This document shows positions 14,150 through 22,100 of a stretch of 64,000 nucleotides of DNA, piece after piece. This DNA is from Mariniphaga sp041687215 (GTDB lineage: Bacteria > Bacteroidota > Bacteroidia > Bacteroidales > Prolixibacteraceae): the NCBI RefSeq assembly GCF_041687215.1, contig NZ_JAWLCI010000001.1, positions 62,001 to 126,000 of the forward strand. The letters run 5' to 3'. The notes under the pieces are model-generated. The model was given only the letters and a program-made list of their open reading frames with translations, searched no databases and was not told the origin of the DNA. Each line of letters begins with the position of its first letter. Within the stretch, counting starts at the first letter, position 1. Made by a program: the position numbers and the translations under genes.

Positions 14150-15220
14150 TTATAACAAAACAACTTCTGCCACCCCTTTTCTGTTGAATTTACCATTGGC
14201 CGTGCGTGGGAGTTGCCGGAGAAACCGGATTTGCCGGGGTTGCTCATACTTGTTCAATTCACTCCGGCAAATTTTCATCAGGCGTTTTATTTCCAAATCA
14301 GATTTTTTCCCTTCCACCACCAAAACCAACTGTTCGCCAAGCGGTTCATGACGGAGTGAGGAAATTAGAAAGGGTGTCGAAATAAACGACTCAAGCTTCT
14401 TTTCAATTTGCTCGGGCGAAAATTTAATTCCGCCCGAAATAATTACATTGTCGCTGCGGCCCAGAATACGAAAAGTTTTGTCATCTTTTAGTTCCGCTAA
14501 ATCGGTTGTTTGAAGCGGTTGGCTTTCCAATCCCGGTATATAAATTTGAAGGCAACCATTATCAGACAAACTTACACTGATGTTTTCCAGGCAGCGATAC
14601 CAGCCGACTGCCCCATGACCATTCATTTTTCGAAGGGCAATGTGGGTGGCGGTTTCCGTCATTCCGTAGCTGGAATAACAGTCGGTTTTCAGGTTTTGAA
14701 GTTGTTTTTCCAGCGAATAAGTAATGGCTGAGCCGCCAATCAGCAATTTTTCAATATTACCCAGCCATTTTCCCAGAATGGCTTCTGCTTTCAAAATTTT
14801 AGCCACCTGGTTAGGAACCATTGCCGCAAACCGAAATTTTTCTGTTTGCAGATAGGAAAAATCACTGGAAGGTTCTATTAAACGAAGGTCAAGTTCGCCC
14901 AGCATTGCACGGACTACCATCAGTTTTCCGGCAATATATTTTAGCGGAAGGCAATGCAACACCCGGTCGTCTTTTTTCAATTGAAAAAAATGAATGGTTC
15001 GCTGCGCACTTGTTGCAACAAACTCCTTTTTTAAACGGATGGTTTTGGGCGTACCGGTGCTCCCCGAGGTTTTAACTTCCACAAAATCTTCCGGTGCATA
15101 CCACTCTTTCAGAAAACCGGCCAGTTCTTTTTCATGAATTGGTTTATTCGGTTTTTGAATGAATTCCTCAACCAAAACCTTTGCTCCAAACAATTTGATA
15201 TATTTCGGAAAAAGATTCAT
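14150..15220 (-). CDS. menE: O-succinylbenzoate-CoA ligase
   Basis: Activates o-succinylbenzoate to its CoA ester in menaquinone synthesis. ANL-superfamily signatures: VKTSGSTGTPKTIRLKK (P-loop), CYSSYGMTETATHIALR, the hinge TTDLAEL and ILGRSDNVIISGGIKFSPEQIE, and the C-terminal catalytic Lys in RTANGKFNRK. At 356 residues it is short for MenE, as is usual in this phylum. It overlaps menC by four bases (ATGA), which implies translational coupling, and is the last gene of the cluster. Confidence 0.93.
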   Translation of the reverse strand: MNLFPKYIKLFGAKVLVEEFIQKPNKPIHEKELAGFLKEWYAPEDFVEVKTSGSTGTPKTIRLKKEFVATSAQRTIHFFQLKKDDRVLHCLPLKYIAGKLMVVRAMLGELDLRLIEPSSDFSYLQTEKFRFAAMVPNQVAKILKAEAILGKWLGNIEKLLIGGSAITYSLEKQLQNLKTDCYSSYGMTETATHIALRKMNGHGAVGWYRCLENISVSLSDNGCLQIYIPGLESQPLQTTDLAELKDDKTFRILGRSDNVIISGGIKFSPEQIEKKLESFISTPFLISSLRHEPLGEQLVLVVEGKKSDLEIKRLMKICRSELNKYEQPRQIRFLRQLPRTANGKFNRKGVAEVVLL

Positions 15221-16290
15221 GGCGAAAAGAAATTTTTGGGGATTTCAAAATGCTTTTCCGAATTGAACCACAGATTTTCCCCCCGGATTTCGAGCGGAGA
15301 AGGGATATTGTTGGCAAACAAACTTCCTGTTCCCAGCCCCTGGTAACCTATTGCATTTTTATGGAAAGTCCACTGGGCAATGACATTCAGCCCGATATTC
15401 GATTCCAGGTACGAAGTAACCCACCACCCGATTGAACGTTTTTCAGCCATTTTAATCCAGTCACTGCAACCCGAAAAACCGCCATGCAGACTGGGTTTCA
15501 AAACGAGGAACTGCGGCTGAATGGCATCAAGCAATTTTTCTTTATCTTTTTTGGAATGAATGCCAATCAGTTCTTCATCGAGTGCTACAGGAACCGGGGA
15601 GTTTTTACAAATTTCGGCCATCTTTTTCCACTGTCCGGCAGCTATGGGTTGTTCGATCGAATGAAGGTCGAACTTTTCCAGCTTTAGAAGTTTTTCAATG
15701 ACTTTATCAGGGCTGAAAGCGCCGTTGGCATCCACCCGTAGAGTAATTTGACTTGAATCATAATTTTCACGGATGCTTTTCAGAATTTGAAGTTCCTTGT
15801 CAAAATCAAGGCTGCCAATTTTCAATTTGATGCACCGGAAACCCGCTTCCAGTTTTTCGCTAATTTGCTCCAACATAAAATCAATTTCGCCCATCCAAAT
15901 AAGCCCGTTGATGGGGATTCCCTGTTTTCCTTCAGTAAAAACAGAAGGGAATAAAATCTGGCGGCCTCCATTTTGCAAATCCAGCAAAGCGGTTTCAAGT
16001 GCAAAATGTACCGATGAAAAATATTGCGTTTCATCCGGATTTTCAACAAAATAAGACGGATTGGCGCAAATTTCATTTAGGAGTGTTTCCGCTTCTTCGC
16101 GTGTTTCGCTGCTGAGACCGGGCAGTGGGGCACATTCACCAATACCGGTTTTGCCGTTTTCTTCCAAAACTAAGTACCAAACCGTTCGCATTTGGATTTC
16201 TCCACGCGATGTTTTTGACGGACGTTTAAACTTGAGTTCGTATTTTTTGAAATGTGCTTTCACCGGGCTGAAATTATAAATCCGAAACAA
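15217..16290 (-). CDS. menC: O-succinylbenzoate synthase
   Basis: Enolase-superfamily enzyme that dehydrates SHCHC to o-succinylbenzoate. Seen: GIGECAPLPGLSSET, the catalytic CIKLKIGSLDFDKE (Lys-x-Lys), the metal ligands in TLRVDANGAFSP, SIEQPIAAGQ and VALDEELIG, and the second catalytic Lys in FLVLKPSLHGGFSG. Length is 357 residues. It overlaps the upstream menA by 31 bases and menE by 4. Confidence 0.93.
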   Translation of the reverse strand: MFRIYNFSPVKAHFKKYELKFKRPSKTSRGEIQMRTVWYLVLEENGKTGIGECAPLPGLSSETREEAETLLNEICANPSYFVENPDETQYFSSVHFALETALLDLQNGGRQILFPSVFTEGKQGIPINGLIWMGEIDFMLEQISEKLEAGFRCIKLKIGSLDFDKELQILKSIRENYDSSQITLRVDANGAFSPDKVIEKLLKLEKFDLHSIEQPIAAGQWKKMAEICKNSPVPVALDEELIGIHSKKDKEKLLDAIQPQFLVLKPSLHGGFSGCSDWIKMAEKRSIGWWVTSYLESNIGLNVIAQWTFHKNAIGYQGLGTGSLFANNIPSPLEIRGENLWFNSEKHFEIPKNFFSP

Positions 16291-17171
16291 AAAAGCAAAG
16301 TGAAAGCAAGGGTAGAAAGTGCCAGCCGTTTCAGAAACGGGTCGAGTTCTTTTTCATTCTGAATACGAAAAATTTTCCACAAATCGAGCATAAAAACCGG
16401 AAGCACGACCAAAAACAACAACTGCCTTAACGAATGAAAGTGTTTTAATGTAAAAACAAGAGCAAAAATCCATCCGCCCAAAATCATCAACAAATGGTAA
16501 AAACGGGCATTTCGTGCGCCAATCCGAACCGGGATGGTAATTTTCCCGGAGTTGCGGTCGTTTTGGATGTCACGCATGTTGTTCAGGTTTAAAACACCTG
16601 TGCTGAAAAGTCCGATGGTTATGGCAGGCAGAAAAATATCAGCGGGCAGAAATCCGGTATTCAGGAAAAAAACTCCCGGCACAGGCAGTAACCCAAAAAA
16701 CAGAAAAACGAACAAATCGCCAAGCCCGATGTAACCGTACGATTTTTTCCCTGCAGTGTAAAAATAGGCGGCAATCAAAGACAAAATTCCAAATCCAATG
16801 AATGTAAAAAAGGCAATTTTTGAAATGTGCCAGGTCCCGAGATAAACCAGCAGAATTCCGGTTAGGAAACTGAGCGCGCCAACTACAATCATCCCTGTTT
16901 CCATCTCTCTATGGCTGATTTCGCCACTCTGCACCGTGCGGACAGGGCCGAGCCGAAATTGGTTGTCGGTGCCTTTTTGACTGTCGCCATAATCGTTTGC
17001 AAAGTTGGAAAAAACCTGGATGAGCGTGGCGGTAACAATGGCCAGCAGACTCACGGTTACGTCAATGGCACCGTAAAACCACGCCAATCCGCACCCCGTA
17101 AAAATGCCCGAAAGCGCCAGGGGAAGCGTTCTCGGCCGGGCTGCATTTATCCAGGATTTGAGTGTTGCCAT
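16260..17171 (-). CDS. menA: 1,4-dihydroxy-2-naphthoate polyprenyltransferase
   Basis: Inner-membrane UbiA-family enzyme that attaches the isoprenoid tail to DHNA. The two aspartate-rich motifs are present: FSNFANDYGDSQKGTDN and NNMRDIQNDRNSGKIT, with GYIGLGDLFVFLFFG between them and about nine hydrophobic segments. The start MATLKSWINAARPRTLPLA is typical. Length is 303 residues. It is separated from menB by about 180 bases that hold a repeated GTAAC-type palindromic region, so menA-menC-menE may have a promoter of its own. Confidence 0.95.
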   Translation of the reverse strand: MATLKSWINAARPRTLPLALSGIFTGCGLAWFYGAIDVTVSLLAIVTATLIQVFSNFANDYGDSQKGTDNQFRLGPVRTVQSGEISHREMETGMIVVGALSFLTGILLVYLGTWHISKIAFFTFIGFGILSLIAAYFYTAGKKSYGYIGLGDLFVFLFFGLLPVPGVFFLNTGFLPADIFLPAITIGLFSTGVLNLNNMRDIQNDRNSGKITIPVRIGARNARFYHLLMILGGWIFALVFTLKHFHSLRQLLFLVVLPVFMLDLWKIFRIQNEKELDPFLKRLALSTLAFTLLFCFGFIISAR

Positions 17172-17179
17172 AAAGTTTA

Positions 17180-17252
17180 ACTAACAAAATTGTAAGTTAC
17201 ATTTTTGTTACAAAAATAGCTAACCAAATTGTAACTTACCTTTTGGTAACAT
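17180..17252 (-). promoter_or_regulatory. Repeated palindromic sites before menA
   Basis: Two similar units of about 40 bp stand in tandem (CTAACAAAATTGTAAGTTAC and CTAACCAAATTGTAACTTAC). TGTAAGTTACA is a palindrome, and GTTACAA and TTGTAAC form a second inverted repeat about 16 bases apart. On the minus strand TATTTTTG matches the -7 promoter consensus inside the region. This suggests an operator/promoter for menA-menC-menE, but the binding protein is unknown. Confidence 0.45.
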
Positions 17253-17352
17253 TTAAAATGAATAGCTGCCTGCATGCCTTTTAAAATCTCCCTCTGATTG
17301 CGCTGATTTTCGCAGAATTGTATAAAATCTGCGGGAAAAAAATATTTTCGGT

Positions 17353-18177
17353 TTACGGAAACTTAGGATACTTCTGAAAATCGGGTTTGCGTTTTTCGAG
17401 GAACGCATGTTTTCCTTCCTGCGCCTCTTCGGTGAGGTAGTAGAGAAGTGTGGCGTTTCCGGCAAACTCCTGGATTCCCACCTGGCCATCAAGCTCGGCA
17501 TTCAGTCCAAGTTTTAACATGCGCAATGCCAGCGGACTGTGTTCCTGCATTTTTTGTGCCCAGGCCACCACTTCATCTTCCAGTTGGTCGAGCGGAACCA
17601 CTTTGTTTACCAGTCCCATTTCCAGCGCCTCGGCAGCCGAATACAGGCGGCACATGAACCAGATTTCGCGGGCTTTTTTTTGTCCCACAATACTGGCCAG
17701 ATACGACGAACCGAGCCCGGCATCGAAACTGCCCACTTTGGGGCCGGTTTGCCCGAAGATGGCATTTTCGCTGGCGATGCTGATGTCGCAAACCACGTGC
17801 AGCACATGCCCACCACCGATGGCGTAACCATTCACCATGGCAATTACCGGTTTGGGCATACTGCGAATCTGACGTTGTACTTCGAGAATGTTCAGGCGCG
17901 GAATGCCGTCTTTATCGATGTAGCCGCCATGCCCTTTTACGTTTTGGTCGCCACCCGAACAGAACGCTTTGTCGCCTGTACCGGTGAGCACGACTACATT
18001 AATGCGCTGGTCTTCGCGACATATACGCAAAGCATCGCTTATTTCATTCACCGTGGTTGGCCGGAATGCATTCCGGTAACGTTCGCGATTGATGGTAATT
18101 TTCCCGATTCCATCGAAATAGTCAAAAAGAATGTCTTCGTATTCTTTTATGGTTTCCCAGTTGCGTTTTGTATTCAT
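17353..18177 (-). CDS. menB: 1,4-dihydroxy-2-naphthoyl-CoA synthase
   Basis: Crotonase-fold enzyme that closes the naphthoquinone ring. Evidence: RYRNAFRPTTVNEIS, GDKAFCSGGDQNVKGHGGY, PVIAMVNGYAIGGGHVLH (oxyanion hole), IFGQTGPKVGSFDAG and the C-terminal EEAQEGKHAFLEKRKPDF. Length 274 residues matches the family. It is on the same strand as the other men genes but is cut off from menD by an inserted toxin-antitoxin pair. Confidence 0.96.
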   Translation of the reverse strand: MNTKRNWETIKEYEDILFDYFDGIGKITINRERYRNAFRPTTVNEISDALRICREDQRINVVVLTGTGDKAFCSGGDQNVKGHGGYIDKDGIPRLNILEVQRQIRSMPKPVIAMVNGYAIGGGHVLHVVCDISIASENAIFGQTGPKVGSFDAGLGSSYLASIVGQKKAREIWFMCRLYSAAEALEMGLVNKVVPLDQLEDEVVAWAQKMQEHSPLALRMLKLGLNAELDGQVGIQEFAGNATLLYYLTEEAQEGKHAFLEKRKPDFQKYPKFP

Positions 18178-18197
18178 GATTGAAACTTTAAATCAAT

Positions 18198-18533
18198 TTA
18201 TATACTCAATCCTGCACTTTTAAGCAGCTCCAATATTTGTTCTTTTGTAATATTTTCAAGTTGACTTTTATCGTAGATATAAACCAGATAGATTTCTTTA
18301 TGTTCGGTAACCAGATAAGTTATTATTCGCGCCCCACCCGACTTTCCTTTTCTTTTTGAAGTAACTGCCAACCGGATTTTAAAAATGTTAGAACCCATGG
18401 GGATTCCAAAATCTGGTTTTTCTTTTAGTGTTTGAATCAAATCATTCAAATCACTTTTCAAAGAGGGATGTTTTTTATATAGTTTTTTGAAAAGCTTTTT
18501 AAAGTATGGGGTTGGATAAACATTATAACTCAT
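18198..18533 (-). CDS. RelE/ParE-superfamily toxin, module 2
   Basis: A 111-residue predicted toxin, paralogous to the protein at 12489-12821: same opening (MSYNVYPTPYFKKLFKKL), HPSLKSDL, the basic strand FKIRLAVTSKRKGKSGGARII and YIYDKSQ near the C-terminus. It overlaps its antitoxin by 11 bases exactly as module 1 does. It begins 20 bases upstream of menB on the same strand, so transcription from its promoter may read into menB. Function is by family only. Confidence 0.85.
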   Translation of the reverse strand: MSYNVYPTPYFKKLFKKLYKKHPSLKSDLNDLIQTLKEKPDFGIPMGSNIFKIRLAVTSKRKGKSGGARIITYLVTEHKEIYLVYIYDKSQLENITKEQILELLKSAGLSI

Positions 18534-18723
18534 CTAAAAAATCTTCAACCGTTTGTTTTTCAATTTTGCCTTCCTGCATTAGTTTCACCTGATTAAGACT
18601 TTTATGAAATTCATTCAAAGCTTTTTTTTCTGCTTGCGGGATTTCGACATAATCCAGCGTTTTAATAAAATCCAAAAAGGCTTGAAATTTACTTTCTTTG
18701 ATATTTAATGTAAGTTGCTTCAT
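18523..18723 (-). CDS. Antitoxin of RelE-type module 2
   Basis: A 66-residue protein starting at ATG 18723 (MKQLTLNIKESKFQAFLDFIKTL). The frame extends to 18765 but the extra residues have no counterpart in the module 1 antitoxin. It carries a beta strand and helices and ends in DFLDEL. Upstream on the minus strand TTTG and TATCTTAT, 20 nt apart, form an imperfect promoter. It is inserted between menD and menB. Confidence 0.8.
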   Translation of the reverse strand: MKQLTLNIKESKFQAFLDFIKTLDYVEIPQAEKKALNEFHKSLNQVKLMQEGKIEKQTVEDFLDEL

Positions 18724-18810
18724 AATTTTCCTTTTTATAAGATATTTTTGGCTGAAATGTTTCACAAACTTAATTAAAAATTGATAATCAGATTCCTGCC
18801 GCTTATCTTT

Positions 18811-20499
18811 TCAATTGGAAATCTTTACCTTCTTAAATAACTCCCGAAACATTTTTGTGTTTACATCCGCATCAGTAAAAACTTCAAGAACAACCGCTTT
18901 TTTTTGCCCCTGTGCATGAAACTTCTGCAGCGTAACTTCCAGCTCTGATTCATTTTCAGCTTTTAAATAATTCAGACCGAAAGTTTTGGCTATTCCTTTG
19001 GCGCTGGTTTTATTTTCAGTAAAGAAAAATTCATTGAATGCCGGCGATTCACTTGGGCCTTTTATCATGCTGAAAATATTACCGCCACCGTTGTGGATGA
19101 CAATGATGCGCAGATTACTTCCGATGTATTTATTCCAGAGCGCATTGGAATCATAGAAGAACGACAGGTCGCCCAAAATAATGGTGTTTAATTTTTCCGA
19201 TTCGGAAGCAAAACCCACTGCGGTTGAAAGTGAGCCATCGATGCCGCTGGTGCCGCGGTTTCCAACGTATTCCACGTTTTTGGCTGCATCGCAAATAAGT
19301 GCATAACGCACCGGTGAACTGTTTCCCAGATGAACCACCGAATTTTGGGGAATTTTCTTTTGAATGATATCAAAAACCTTCAAGTCACTGAAATCAACCT
19401 GCGAAATAAATTCTTCGCGAACCTGGTTCACTTGCTGCTCTTTTGCTTTCCAACGATTGAACCAGGCGTTTTCTTTTGAATTTACCAGTTCCGAAAGCTG
19501 AGCAAAAAAACCGGCACCATCCATATTTATAACCCTTGTGAGCGACTGGTATGTGTCGTAATGCTGACCCGACAAACTCAGATGCCAGTGATTTTCCGGT
19601 TTGTTTTTCCGCAGAAATTGTTTGAGTGGTTTGGAAACAAAGGAACCACCGAATGTAATGAGCAAATCAGGCCCGAAATCTTCCGGGTTTTCCGAAAGCA
19701 GGGAAGTCATCAGAATGTCCACACTCCCCATAAACTGCGAAGAGTTCAGGTTGGCCAGGTGTTCTTTTAAAATCACAGCGCCGGTTTTTTCAGAAAACTC
19801 AGCCAGCATTTTTTCCAGTTGCGGATTGGTATTTTGCTGGCCCGCCAAAATCAATACTTTTTCAGCTTGATTAAAAACAACTGCCAGTTTTTGCAGTTCC
19901 TTTTCCGGTAACAACGATTGTACTTCTGTGAATTCGATAATTTTTGCCGGTGGCAACTCTTTATCCAGCAGGTCGTGCAAAGGTTCTTCCATTGGAATGT
20001 TAATGTGAACCGGGCCGGTAGTTTTTAAAACTGCCGCATTCAAAGTTTCATTTATGATTCGGCCGGCAAACCAAAGTTCCTTTTCCGACTCGCCCATAGG
20101 CAGAGTGATTTCCTTTTTGCTAAAATCGCGGTAAATGTTGTTTTGGCGAATGGTCTGGTTTTCGCCCTGATCAATCCAGTAGCCGGGACGGTCGGCGGTG
20201 AGCACCACCAGCGGAATGTTTTGGTAAAAAGCCTCGGCCACAGCAGGTGCTAAATTCAGTGTGGCCGTACCCGAGCTGCAAACCAGCGCCACTGGTTTTT
20301 GTTTGGCTTGTGCCAGTCCGAGGGCAAAATAGCCGGCACTACGCTCGTCCACTATGCTGCGGCAATTGAATTTTCCACTGCCTGCGAATGTGTGCACCAG
20401 CGGACCACTCCGTGACCCGGGCGAAATAACAATGTCGCTTATTCCTTTGGCCAGCAAAATGGCCGCCAGTTGCTGAATATGTTTTTTGTTTGAAATCAT
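18811..20499 (-). CDS. menD: SEPHCHC synthase
   Basis: Thiamine-diphosphate enzyme that joins 2-oxoglutarate to isochorismate, first committed step to menaquinone. Signatures: DIVISPGSRSGPLVHTFA, the ThDP glutamate in SIVDERSAGYFALG, ALVCSSGTATLNLAPAVAEA, VVLTADRPGYWIDQGENQTI, GNRGTSGIDGSLSTAVG and the metal-binding GDLSFFYDSNALWN. Length is 562 residues. It overlaps menF by four bases, so the two are probably translationally coupled. Confidence 0.96.
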   Translation of the reverse strand: MISNKKHIQQLAAILLAKGISDIVISPGSRSGPLVHTFAGSGKFNCRSIVDERSAGYFALGLAQAKQKPVALVCSSGTATLNLAPAVAEAFYQNIPLVVLTADRPGYWIDQGENQTIRQNNIYRDFSKKEITLPMGESEKELWFAGRIINETLNAAVLKTTGPVHINIPMEEPLHDLLDKELPPAKIIEFTEVQSLLPEKELQKLAVVFNQAEKVLILAGQQNTNPQLEKMLAEFSEKTGAVILKEHLANLNSSQFMGSVDILMTSLLSENPEDFGPDLLITFGGSFVSKPLKQFLRKNKPENHWHLSLSGQHYDTYQSLTRVINMDGAGFFAQLSELVNSKENAWFNRWKAKEQQVNQVREEFISQVDFSDLKVFDIIQKKIPQNSVVHLGNSSPVRYALICDAAKNVEYVGNRGTSGIDGSLSTAVGFASESEKLNTIILGDLSFFYDSNALWNKYIGSNLRIIVIHNGGGNIFSMIKGPSESPAFNEFFFTENKTSAKGIAKTFGLNYLKAENESELEVTLQKFHAQGQKKAVVLEVFTDADVNTKMFRELFKKVKISN

Positions 20500-21632
20500 C
20501 GGTTTTGTACTGTTTCAATGGCCGACAACAGCGTGGTGGCTTTTTTATTGGTTTCCTCCCATTCGTCCTCCGGCACCGAACGGGCTGTAATTCCGCCACC
20601 GGAATACAAAATATACTGTTGCGGCAAAATTTCCATACAACGCAAATTTACGAATAATCCCAGATCACCGTTCAGGCGCCAAGGGCCGAGATAACCTGAG
20701 TAGTAACGGCGGTCGTGTTTTTCAATTTTGGGAATGAATTTCGCAGCTTTCGATTTGGGATAACCGCAAACAGCCGGAGTTGGATGCAATTCGGCAAGAA
20801 AATCACCGAGGTTGGCTTCCATCTTTTTTGCCGCAAAACGGAAACTGGTGGCCAGGTGCGCCACTTTTCCGCTTTCCAGTGTTTCGGGACCTTGCGTGGT
20901 GTAAGGATGGATGTTAAATTTGTAAAACACGTCCAGCAGATAGCGCGACACAAAAGCCTGCTCTTCTATTTCCTTGGTGTGCCAACTGTAATCGCTGTCA
21001 TCGCGCCGCGACTGCGTTCCTGCCAACGACACTGTTTCCAGAGTTTTGCCTTCTGAACGCAATAAAACTTCGGGTGTGGCGCCCATCCACAAACCGGCTT
21101 TTACCAAATCACTTCCGTTTGCCGGAAGATTTACCAGGTAAACAAAAGCATTTGGAGTTTGCTGAAACAATTGCAGGTAAACTTCTCCAATCGACTCGAA
21201 TTTTCGGGTAAAAGGAATTAACCTGGATATGATTACTTTGGCCAGTTTTGTGTTTTTTATTTCGCTTATGGTATTATCAATATCCTTTAAATATTCATTG
21301 TGGGAAATGATAAAAGGTGCAGCAGATTGAACTTCTGTAACTTGCTTCTCCGGGATATTTTTACAATCTATTTTTAAAATCTCGTTTATACCTTTTTTAT
21401 ATGTACCTGGTTTTAGAATGACCAACGGGGCAATTTTATTTATCTGATAAGGTGCAAAAACAAAACCTTCCTGTCCGTTAAGTTTGTTGAAATGAGCGGG
21501 GTAAACAATTTTTTCCTTGTCGGCCACAAGAATTTCAGGGGTGTTGCTACCAGGCATGGACCACAAGGCAAACGGGTAATTTTTTGCTATGAGTTTGTCT
21601 ATAAACAGGGTAAATTCTTTTGTATCAGTCAT
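20496..21632 (-). CDS. menF: Isochorismate synthase
   Basis: Chorismate-utilising enzyme that makes isochorismate for MenD. The catalytic domain shows KVIISRLIPF, WMGATPEVLLRSEG, ETVSLAGTQSRRDDSDYSW, ELHPTPAVCGYPKSKA and YYSGYLGPWRLNGDLGLFVNLR. At 378 residues the N-terminal part is short and divergent. Entry into this pathway rather than salicylate synthesis follows from the menD overlap. It overlaps the thioesterase gene upstream by eight bases. Confidence 0.94.
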   Translation of the reverse strand: MTDTKEFTLFIDKLIAKNYPFALWSMPGSNTPEILVADKEKIVYPAHFNKLNGQEGFVFAPYQINKIAPLVILKPGTYKKGINEILKIDCKNIPEKQVTEVQSAAPFIISHNEYLKDIDNTISEIKNTKLAKVIISRLIPFTRKFESIGEVYLQLFQQTPNAFVYLVNLPANGSDLVKAGLWMGATPEVLLRSEGKTLETVSLAGTQSRRDDSDYSWHTKEIEEQAFVSRYLLDVFYKFNIHPYTTQGPETLESGKVAHLATSFRFAAKKMEANLGDFLAELHPTPAVCGYPKSKAAKFIPKIEKHDRRYYSGYLGPWRLNGDLGLFVNLRCMEILPQQYILYSGGGITARSVPEDEWEETNKKATTLLSAIETVQNR

Positions 21633-22059
21633 TCCTTTTTACAATCATGTTTGTAACGCGAACGGTTGAAATCAGCCGGCCTTCTTCGTTTTTTACATCA
21701 ACATTCCAAATGTGGGTCTTGTTTCCCTGGTGAATAATTTTTGCTTCGGCCAGCGCTTTCCCTTGCATCAAAACTCCAGTGTGGTTTCCTGAAACCTGCG
21801 TTCCCAACACATCAAATTCTTTTAAATTAACCAGCAACATACTGCCCAATCCGGCCAGCGTTTCGGCCATGGCCAGGTTGGCTCCACCATGCAAAATGCC
21901 GTCGGGACGACTGTTTTTTTCCGAAAGAAGCAAAAACCCTTCAACCACTCCATCACCTGTTAACGTAACTTCAATACCAAGGTTTCCAATCAGGCTTTCC
22001 TTCATTCCCTGGTTAATAATCTGAAGTGGAGTATTTAAATCCAGTAAACTTAAATCCAT
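21625..22059 (-). CDS. menI: Hotdog-fold thioesterase, probable DHNA-CoA hydrolase
   Basis: A 144-residue PaaI/YbgC-like hotdog protein that probably releases DHNA from DHNA-CoA. Evidence: RPDGILHGGANLAMAETLAGLGS, the hotdog helix with the usual HGG turn and catalytic acid (Glu in AET), and VLGTQVSGNHTGVLMQG, a segment conserved in this group. First gene of the men run and overlapping menF, which supports the assignment. Hotdog enzymes vary in substrate, so the step is inferred from context. Confidence 0.8.
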   Translation of the reverse strand: MDLSLLDLNTPLQIINQGMKESLIGNLGIEVTLTGDGVVEGFLLLSEKNSRPDGILHGGANLAMAETLAGLGSMLLVNLKEFDVLGTQVSGNHTGVLMQGKALAEAKIIHQGNKTHIWNVDVKNEEGRLISTVRVTNMIVKRND

Positions 22060-22100
22060 AACGGTTCGTAAAAAATGAACCCAAAATTAAGATTTCCTTT

